Positions 56,275 through 64,000 of a stretch of DNA of 64,000 bases are shown in pieces (the first letter of the stretch is position 1; each line of letters starts with the position of its first letter). Made by a program: the position numbers and the translations under genes. The stretch comes from Rhabditoides inermis (taxonomy: Eukaryota > Nematoda > Chromadorea > Rhabditida > Rhabditidae). The notes under the pieces are model-generated. The model was not told the origin of the DNA, did not search any database, and saw nothing but the letters and a program-made list of their open reading frames with translations. The stretch is taken from the NCBI GenBank assembly GCA_963966185.1, contig CAWZYM010000158.1:1-64000 (forward strand). The letters run 5' to 3'.

Positions 56275-58353
56275 CATCTATCTTTCTCTCTCTCCACTTC
56301 CCTCTCTCCGCTCTACCTGTTCCTCTCTCCCTGTCCCCCCTCTTTCTCTCTCTCTCTCCCCCTCCCTCCATTCTCTCTCTCCCCTCCCTCCGCTCTCCAT
56401 CCCTTTCTCTCTCTTTATCTTTCTCTCTCTCCCACCTGTACTCGTCACTCCCTCTGAGTGCCCTCTCATCCGCCCTCCACTCGCACGCGTGGAACACCTC
56501 CAGCTGCTGGCAGAACGACTCCGACGGGCTGACAAAGTAAATATGTATTATTTTATTTACAATTAGTATATATTGCACTTAGAACATTAATGTGATATTC
56601 CTAGTTGTTGCGTTCACGGATTGACTACTATGACTTATTTGATTACGTAAGAAATAGTTATTGTTTACAAAAAAGAAAGACTGGATGAGAAGTGAAGATG
56701 CAGCCTATTTTTTACAGTTGTAAGAAATCACACCATAATAACTGATCCGAAGAAAAAGTATAGAAAACGATGTGCGCACATTAATACGTTTCATACAGAT
56801 TTTAGCCAATTCGCGACAATAATCATACCAATGTGACAGAAAAGGTCTTCTAACATATAATATTATTCAGGGTGATAGTTCGCCGGATCACGGTAGAAAA
56901 TTGATCTACCTTCTTGTCGCATTCGATCTACCTTCTAGTCGTGAGGAGACCCAAGCGCGCGCATTCAAACGATAATATTAATCAAAGAAGCCGGCACGCG
57001 AATCAAAGAGGCCGCGCGACACTCAACCATTTGTCCGCGCTGTCTGACCTCTCTCGCTCGCAACTGAGTTTCGTCAAATGACCCCGGCTGTCAATAGCAG
57101 AAACTATCCTCCAGGCGGCGACTATACATTCATAGTTTAGTAAATAGTTCTATCATACGCTTCACCATTCATAATCAACCTCAAAACAATCAATAACACT
57201 GTTCTCACTATGCGATGGGTCTCCTCATCTGAATGAACACGACGGCCTTCTCGGCCGACCACTGGCGGACACGCATCAGATGGGCTGCCACCACAGTCAC
57301 AGAACGGGACATGCCCATCTCACTGCAAACGGGCACACATAATACACATAGGATTCTGGGAGAACGACATAACGCAATCAAAAATATATCAAAAGTTGCA
57401 TGTTTCTAATAATCAACCCCACTGTGACTTTGTGACACTCCAGTAGCACCAAAAACCCCCACTATCAACCTCTCCCCCTCCCCCCTGCTCACCAGTGCAC
57501 GAGCACCTTTCCTCCGGCATCGATGGCTGACTGGATGAAGGCGAGCGCCTCCTCCAGAAGACCGCCCGCCAGAAGGTCCTGCGCAATACGACATGTTAGA
57601 CCCATTCGGAATGTAGATTTGGTTTAACGCCAAATGCAACATGTTGCATCTGTGCATCAACTAACACGCTGCATATACGCTTCACAGGTTGCATTTATCC
57701 AGCCCTTCTCTCAACGACTAATACATCGCTGCTACCACAGCCAAGCTTATCGGAATTCACAATTCTCCTCCCATTTCTACATGTTGGGCGCGGCCATCTA
57801 ACGGAACTAATCATAAACTACAACTAATCCAAATTGTCAATCCGTTTACTTATACGCCGCACCCTTTCCCAACCACAACTTCAGCAACTAGTATAAATAC
57901 GCACCAGTCTAGCTACCATATTCACTCCTAATTACTAACTATTAATACGCAATTGGTACTTTGATTACAAAATGACAAATATGATGTATACCTGTTGTGG
58001 CATGTCCATGGCGAATATGAAGTGGTAGTTGACTGCGTCCAGACGGCGCACCTCCGGAACAGCCGAGGCAGACACCGTCAGCACATGGGTGATCTGAAGA
58101 CAACTTTCTTTTTATTTCGGAGACAAACAGGGAAAAGAGTATTGGAATAATTAGATATGTGAACACAGAATTCTACCAGCTCAATCCCCCTTTCTCTCTC
58201 TCCCCTCTCTCTTTCTCTCTCCCGTCTCTCTTTCTTTCTCTACCCTCTCTCCCTCCCACTCACCCCGCACTCCTTCAGCTCCTCCCTCCCCTTATCCGAT
58301 ATCACACTCGACGCTCCGCTCACGAACACCTGATCCGTGATCTTATCGATCAT
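54131..58353 (-). CDS. dusp12: dual-specificity phosphatase 12 (DUSP12/YVH1)
   Basis: An atypical protein phosphatase whose yeast homologue Yvh1 releases Mrt4 during 60S ribosome maturation. Twelve exons join in phase to 343 residues (human 340): 58353-58264, 58093-57992, 57578-57493, 57322-57209, 56528-56436, 56025-55988, 55828-55747, 55376-55316, 55071-55012, 54889-54815, 54493-54400 and 54267-54131. The catalytic signature HCEMGMSRS spans residues 92-100; the codon of Cys93 is split by intron 3. The C-terminal zinc-binding domain is clear: CGKCRHPLFFASHL, YVIEPMKWMQ, CPSCGDKLGSYSW and HLHRSKVDEVRP. Exon 10 ends at a GC donor (GCGAGT). The start follows a TTTTCAG acceptor by one base. Intron 4 carries repeat X copy 2. 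Confidence 0.93.
55281..56266. repeat. CT tracts in DUSP12 introns
   Basis: CT runs at about 55,281-55,310 and 56,220-56,266, with broader CT/CCTC-rich sequence to 56,430. Confidence 0.75.
56857..57126. mobile_element. small MITE-like repeat X, copy 2 (uninterrupted)
   Basis: About 270 bp, no coding capacity, in DUSP12 intron 4. It shows the empty form of the site that holds a LINE fragment in copy 1 (GCGCGCGCATTCAAACG). Confidence 0.75.
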
Positions 58354-58758
58354 CCTGAAAACAATCAATCTATCAATCGATAACATTCACGGAAAGAAAC
58401 AGTAGCCATTTCAAAATCACAGCGAACGATCGTTGGAAAAAGGAGACGGGCATAAAATATTCGAATCACTTTGAGCATCGATAAGCGATAGACGCACATA
58501 AAAGATGCGACCAACAAGGTGTGATCATAAGACGCGATTGTTTCCGTTTTACAATCTATAAACTGCGAGAGAGAGAGAGAGAGAGAGAGAGTGAGAGAGA
58601 GAGCAGAGAGGAGAGAGATACCATCAGAACATGTCCTTTCTCCATGACAAGTAAATAGACGGGAACCAGCCGGGGCGATGCATAAAAGACGTCGACTGTG
58701 AGACAAAACAATCTGCAAAACATGCTGAGTATATGTGGGAATGGAAATGAGAGAGAGG

Positions 58759-58830
<72 letters not shown>

Positions 58831-59339
58831 AACGATTCCCCTCGTTGCTCATACAAGAACATGGAATGCACTGATTCATTCCACCAAAAAGGGTGGGCGC
58901 GAGATAGACACACAACAATCCCAGCGCTCTGTGAGCGCTGATAAAAATTCAACACCGATAAAAATATGCTAGATATATCATCACGGAATGTCGACCGAAA
59001 ATACGTCATCCGAACACACGCCATGAATCATAAAAAACTATTTATTACAAAAATACATCATTCGCGCATATCACATTCACACAACTCCACAACATCACAA
59101 AAAAGGCCAGCTCGGGTATCGCAAAAGGCAATTGGGCATAATCACTATCACAAGTACACAAACTGGGCTCGCTAAGTAGTAAAAATGAGTAAGCAGTCTA
59201 ATCATCATGTAAACAATCCCAACAACCCCAAACTATCTAATCGAGGCGTAAAAACGTATTTCTTTCTCGAAAGAGAAAACACTCCAGAGCAGTGGAGCAG
59301 GCAGCGCAGTGGTATGGGAAGCGAGTCGCCTTGCTGCCC
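58354..59339. other. intergenic with GA microsatellites
   Basis: No gene seen between DUSP12 and sulfite oxidase. GA runs lie at about 58,566-58,612 and 58,748-58,829. A CAGCGCTCTGTGAGCGCTG hairpin is at about 58,922-58,940. Long minus-strand open frames here are translations of the GA repeat. Confidence 0.55.
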
Positions 59340-62300
59340 TCAGTCCCTGACGTGGACGTTGACCCTGTGCCAGGCGTTGTGCAGCAGCCCCCGCACATTC
59401 CAGATGCCAGACGCAGTCTCCGGCTGCGTGTTGTACGCGCGGTCAGTCGCCTTCACCACCAACTGCATCTCCTGCAACACACGACGAAACGTCTCTCTCT
59501 TTTACTATTTCTTCAACAAACTTTCTTCCAGAGTACTCAACCAATACAAAATACGCATCACCTCCACGCCACATTCTGATCATAGTGTGGCGGAGTAATA
59601 ATCTTCGCGTGTCATTCCGAATATCTTGCCAACACTCTCCTGTCTCTCCCCCCTCCCCCGTACCTTGACGGTCTTGTCCTTGGGGATGGGTATCTCGGCC
59701 GAGAACAGAGTCCACGCCCACATGTGCTCCTGCAATCATGCACAATCAAAAGCACATCAATCAGATAACGTGTTCTGTGTAGCGTTAGCGTTCACTTTCA
59801 CCATTCACGTCTCATGCGCGATTTTGCCTGTTTTCAATCCAGCGCGTGTTGCTGGATTGAAGTATTTTTAAAACATATAACAGTATTTTTAATTTTTTTT
59901 AAACCCAGTATTTTTAAAACATATAACATGAACGAAACAATAAATGTGATAGTGACGCATCAGAAACAAAACTACAAAACACTCACACCACACATTACTC
60001 AATTGCGTACTTAATGCGTACTTGTTGTTTGTCTCTATGTATCTGCCCCCTCCACCCACCAGATCCTGCTCGGGGTCCTGCTGCATCTCGGCCGAGTACC
60101 ACGTCTGCCCCCCATCCGGAGACACCTAAACGCACACGCATGTATCCTGCCCGCAATTTCCTGTCTAGTACACTACATCTACGCTTCATGCACTCATCAT
60201 CATCCGACATGTTGAGACATTTCAATATAGTTCCCGGTTACGCCAGTCATTCGATATCGTTGTCTGAAATCAGGAGCGAGACCTAAGAGTGAATAATATA
60301 GGAACTCTAAAACTAAACTATATCCCCATTATCATCATTCCCCGCTCACCTCGACCCTGATGATGCCCCTGCCGCCGCCCGACCACGCGTAGCCAGACAC
60401 TGACACAGTGCCGTCGGCTGGAACACAAACAACACTTAAACTATGCTTCGCCCATCACACTAAACACATTCACTCATGCGTAGTGCCTGGTCACGGCGCA
60501 ACGCGCGATCACGCGCGTCGTCATTTCGAGACGAGACAACGCGGCGCGTTGATTCGGGATTCTCGAATGCGAGAAATGAGCGGCGTGATTGCACGCCCAT
60601 GCCACGCGCGCTGACCGGCGCGCGTTGTTTCGGGACTTTTGACGGGCAAAGCGTGATATATCACGCTGCCGCTCATTCGAGATTTGCGAAAGCGTTAGTT
60701 CGGGATCGCGCGTCATTCCGAGACGCCTGCATCCCATGCACGGCCTCCTCATTGCCTTTCTCATAAATGAGACGGTCGAGAAATGAGACAAATCATGTGG
60801 CATTATCGAAACAAATTGCATAATTTTTCAATTATCACGGCCCACCGGTCGCTTCATCTCTCCAATCCCGAATGAACGCGCGGCGGCGTTGTTTCGGGAT
60901 TTTCTGACTTCTCCAACTACCACGGGCGTTATTTCGGGATTCTCGAATTCGAGACTTTTGCCGCGCGTTCATTTCACGCGGCGTGATTTCGGGAAAAGCG
61001 TGGCGTGATGGAATGACGGCCACACGCCGAGACAAAATCGCGCGTGAAACAACGTCGTTGCGCCGTGACCATGCACTACTCATGCGACAATGTAGAGTGG
61101 AAAGCCGCTCGAATCTAACACTAAATTACGATAAACACACATTGAAGAAACATCAAAACAAAGTACGTGAAGCAAATCGAATACGTTTACTATCGCGCTA
61201 TCGCCCCGTTCTAACACCAGAACAAAATAATATGGGTTGCGTCAGCGTTTCTCGAACGTGGTGTACTTCACTTTGTGATTATCATAACAGCGGGTCCATG
61301 AGAACATATCAATACATCTCATAATAACCCCTCCCCCCTCACCTCTGTCGACCTTGTATCCGTTGTGGGGGGCGCAGAAGGCGCTCTGCACGGGGTACTC
61401 CTGGATGGACGGAACAGTCGTCCACTTCAACTCGTCAGACATCTCCACCGAGGGAGGGAACTGCCTGCAACACACACGCTCCATCCTTATATACGTTTCT
61501 CGCTTTGTACATTAATCTGCATGCGCTCGCACCAATAATGAACGGAATAATGGCATGTCTTTGCCAACTTATAATACACCTAACCTAACGCAACTTATAC
61601 GTTACCCGCATTCACCAGTACGCACATCCATACATCCCTCATTTCCCATACCAACTAACCCTATTGGTTCTCATTCGCAAGTCCCGCCCCTTTCGCCACG
61701 CCTCCTCCCGCCCCTCGGCAGCCGTCATTCATCCGCTTGAGTCGTGCGCGGCTCGCCCGCGGAATGGGTGACGAACTATTCCAATGTGAAGTCGGAAAGG
61801 TAGCGCCTCCTTTCTACTCTCTCTTCATCATTGCCCCTCCTCTCTCTAGGTGATCGTGGGTCGGTGGAAGGTGGTGCAGAAGCTGGGCGCTGGTGGCTGC
61901 GGCGCAGTCTATCTCGTCAACGACCTACAGAACAAGTACAAGCAGGCCGCGCTCAAGGTACGACGGTGTGAGTACTGTAATCTACCGTATCCGCAGGTGG
62001 AGCGCAACGACGAGAACAGTGTGATCAAGCTGGAGGCTGAAGTGATGCGGAGACTGGGAGACGCCAAGGGGGTGATCCGCATGCTGCAGGCTGGCAAGAG
62101 GGACAAGTACAAGTGAGTGTGGGCATCCCATTGATGGGGAGCGATAGATAACCCATCCGCTACTTCAGCTTTCTGGTGATGACGCTGTGCTGGAAGGACA
62201 TGTACGCGGTGATGAAGGGGCTGGACAAGCCGTTCACCGAGAGCACCATGCTACGCATCGGCATACACGCACTCTACTCCATCAAACAAGTCAGTCCATC

Positions 62301-63813
62301 CTAAAGTAGCAGACAGGCTCGTTGAAAAGGGTAAATGTCAGACAGCAGGAATAGAAAGAATCTCAAAGAGGCTCGGACAGTCTTAGATGCTTCTAAATGT
62401 CCGACAAAAGTGATATGACATTCAAATTTCAGCTGCACGAAGTGGGGTTCGTGCATCGGGACGTGAAACCGGGCAACTTCATGGTGGGCGCGCAGGGACG
62501 CGACCGACAGACTGTGTTCATGATCGACTACGGTCAATGCGGCAGACAGATGGACTGTTCCTCATCCTCTCGTTGTAGGCATGGTGCGCTCGTTCGTGAC
62601 CCGATCGGGGGATGATGTAAAGCTGCGCAAGGCGCGCAAGGGCATCCTCCTGCGAGGCACACTGCGCTACTGCTCCATCGCAGTGCACAAGCGACTCGAA
62701 CAGGTAGGCGTCAGCCACTCTACCGTAATCTACCCAATCAAATTACTGTACAGGGTCGCGTGGACGACCTGTGGTCGCTGCTGTTCATGCTGATCGAGCT
62801 GTTCAACGGCCTTCCGTGGAGGGGAACGACTGTCGAGAAGGACATCCAGAACATGAAGGAGACGCTGGGGGACGAGGTCATCTACAGGGACTGTCCGCCC
62901 GAGTGGTGCGAGATGAGCAAGTACCTCAAGACGCTCGGCTACGCTGACCGGCCAGACTATTACAAGATCTACAGCATGGTGGGTGGTTCCTATCTAATCG
63001 AGACCGAAACATGTCGACTAAACAGTATCATCAAATAAGTAGCAGTCAAAATCTACCTCATGTGTCGCTGGCTAGGATTAAAGTTGATTTCGGTTTTTCA
63101 GTTCACGCAGGCGATGAAGAACGCGAATGCGTCGTTCTTCGACCCGCTCGACTGGGAGAAGGAAGGGGACGACCCGATGCGCACGTGCCTGCCCCTCTCC
63201 GAGAGGGAGAAGAAGACCAAGAAGTCCATTCCCAGTAAGCACTTGATCCTAATTCTAACCTAAGTGGTATATCTTGTACACCACTTTTGAAGAACGTGTT
63301 TCTCTTTGCAGAAGTGGAGCTGGAGTGGAAGATGTTCCCGACGACGCACCCCGACAGGTTCAAGGAGAACATTCTCGGCATCTGAGCCCCCGTCTCCTGT
63401 CCACGGCGCCACGCCCTCACTCGCTTACATATCAGTTCATCGCACGTCTTTGCTTACAACAATGATCAACGTCTTCTAACTCTGTGACACCGTCGCCGCT
63501 GCTTTCGAGCGACAGCCGCCGACAAGTTTAACGTCTCGTAGTGTACTTTACATTTCGCATACTTGTCCCATAGTCTTAAAATGCTTGAATAAACTGTTTA
63601 AAACAAACAAATCGACTGCCATAGATCTACAGTGGCAACACCCAACTGCAGAAATGCACGCGTTACAGTACTGTCATGGGAACAGAGGCGCAGTACCCTT
63701 CACAGGACTCCCTTCCCCGTACCTGTAGTCCTTCTGCTGCCAGTGGCTGGGGCTCTCCTCGCCACTCGTTCGGATAGTCGTCAGCCACTTCACCTGCCGC
63801 GCGCCAACGTTGC
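59340..63813 (-). CDS. suox: sulfite oxidase, C-terminal (dimerisation) part
   Basis: Oxidises sulfite to sulfate in the mitochondrial intermembrane space, with molybdenum cofactor and cytochrome b5 haem. Six exons seen here join in phase: 63813-63723, 61464-61343, 60417-60350, 60125-60060, 59729-59664 and 59471-59340. Landmarks are GARQVKWLTTI and SPSHWQQKDYR (end of the Mo-cofactor domain), then the dimerisation domain: PSIQEYPVQSAF, GYAWSGGGRGIIRVEVSPDG, WAWTLFSAEIPIP and NVRGLLHNAWHRVNVHV. The N-terminal b5 and cofactor-binding exons must lie to the right of the window. The 2.26 kb intron 61,465-63,722 contains a complete kinase gene on the opposite strand, and the 0.9 kb intron 60,418-61,342 contains a hAT-like MITE. 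Confidence 0.9.
60481..61078. mobile_element. hAT-like MITE with 8 bp target duplication
   Basis: A 598 bp body begins TAGTGCCTGGTCACGGCGCA and ends with the near-perfect inverse (TGCGCCGTGACCATGCACTA). The flanks are identical 8-mers CTCATGCG (60,473-60,480 and 61,079-61,086). An 8 bp duplication with TAGTG/CACTA-type ends is typical of hAT elements. The interior is CG-rich with repeated TTTCGGGATT and TCGAGA-like motifs and has no ORF. It lies in a sulfite oxidase intron. Confidence 0.85.
61764..63385 (+). CDS. CK1/TTBK-like protein kinase nested in a sulfite oxidase intron
   Basis: Nine exons join in phase to 345 residues: 61764-61799, 61850-61957, 61997-62112, 62169-62289, 62433-62532, 62579-62703, 62754-62978, 63102-63234 and 63312-63385. 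Kinase motifs: glycine loop LGAGGCGAVY (about residues 24-33), ALK lysine 48, catalytic loop HRDVKPGNF (135-143) and metal-binding DYG (Asp159; DYG in place of DFG). Then come RGTLRYCSIAVHKRLEQ, the CK1-type substitute for the APE motif, and DDLWSLLFMLIEL. These features place it in the CK1 group, near the tau-tubulin kinase branch that is expanded in nematodes and often sperm-expressed. The catalytic residues are present, so it should be active. It is wholly contained in a sulfite oxidase intron on the opposite strand. Confidence 0.92.
63386..63722. other. 3' UTR of the kinase and remaining host intron
   Basis: No coding signal. Contains the kinase poly(A) signal. Confidence 0.5.
63598..63603 (+). 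terminator. poly(A) signal of the kinase gene
   Basis: AATAAA about 210 bp after the kinase stop codon. Confidence 0.6.
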
Positions 63814-64000
63814 CTGGAAAAAAAAGAAGATTCGAATATTTGGAGTATAAGTTTCACTGCCTCTTTGAAAAGTTACTGACTATTTATGAATCAATTTGTT
63901 ATATGCCTGAGTCGTTTAATTTTTTACATCAATTGTTCGATCCCTCTTCCGAGCACTGGACTGTCAGACATTATACATCATACGATCAATGGGTAGCAAT
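63814..64000 (-). other. sulfite oxidase intron running off the window
   Basis: AT-rich sequence upstream of the 63,813 exon on the minus strand. Further exons of the gene are expected beyond the right edge. Confidence 0.5.

Noticed and set aside
58365..59024. 219-codon minus-strand ORF
   Set aside because: More than a third of it is the Ser-Leu translation of a GA/CT microsatellite; the rest has no gene-like context.
59340..61464. Sulfite oxidase as a 5'-truncated pseudogene ending at 61,464
   Set aside because: The missing upstream exon (63,813-63,723) was found on the far side of the nested kinase and joins in phase.
1..64000. CRISPR arrays, bacterial operons, prophage or viral genes
   Set aside because: Repeats are microsatellites or transposons without spacer structure; all recognised genes are intron-containing metazoan genes.

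Overview
This is eukaryotic nuclear DNA, almost certainly from a nematode. The best evidence is a complete 127-residue major sperm protein gene (47,257-47,694), a nematode-specific family. Supporting signs are many short introns with GT...TTTCAG boundaries, TTTCAG-type acceptors just in front of start codons (probable spliced-leader sites), very short 3' UTRs and small genes packed on both strands. The species cannot be named from the sequence. No bacterial, organellar or viral region was seen. All gene models were assembled by hand from splice signals, reading-phase continuity and family resemblance; for most genes every exon joins in phase.

Layout. 0.1-3 kb: a partial alpha/beta-hydrolase-like gene and a VPS33B homologue with two frame breaks, both on the minus strand. 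3.4-8.5 kb: a near-perfect 2.55 kb tandem duplication carrying the promoter and first exon of a small serine-rich gene that ends at 10.4 kb. 10.8-15.9 kb: two small membrane proteins, complex III subunit UQCRB, splicing factor SF3B6, a small six-cysteine secreted protein and a single-pass membrane protein. 15.9-20.2 kb: a two-domain C-type lectin with a 2.3 kb foldback element in one intron. 20.8-21.6 kb: an unrecognised gene, followed by a TTTTCGCG-rich inverted-repeat element. 22.8-26.9 kb: an M14 carboxypeptidase with a transthyretin-like domain and a hydrophobic tail; a TTAA-type element abuts one of its exons. 26.9-30.6 kb: no convincing gene.

30.6-38.6 kb: a 23-exon carnitine O-acetyltransferase ending in SKL. 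Its intron 9 holds an antisense copy of an unrecognised 269-residue gene; a second complete copy lies just downstream, and a truncated first-exon copy with the same promoter lies at 49.0 kb. 42.1-46.2 kb: a non-LTR retrotransposon with both ORFs open, apparently inserted in an M13-peptidase-like gene. 47.2-53.6 kb: MSP, two near-identical Gly/Tyr-rich secreted proteins, a B-box/coiled-coil gene, SINE-like repeats and a truncated retrotransposon sitting inside another repeat. 54.1-58.4 kb: a DUSP12/YVH1 phosphatase. 59.3 kb to the right edge: the C-terminal part of sulfite oxidase, whose large intron contains a complete CK1/TTBK-like kinase on the opposite strand.

The genes form no single pathway: they mix housekeeping functions (UQCRB, SF3B6, VPS33B, CRAT, sulfite oxidase, DUSP12), sperm biology (MSP and perhaps the CK1-like kinase) and secreted or environmental proteins. 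The most unusual features are the two nested genes, the unrecognised three-copy family with its shared promoter, the recent tandem duplication of a promoter plus first exon, and several non-autonomous inverted-repeat elements whose insertion boundaries can be read directly.
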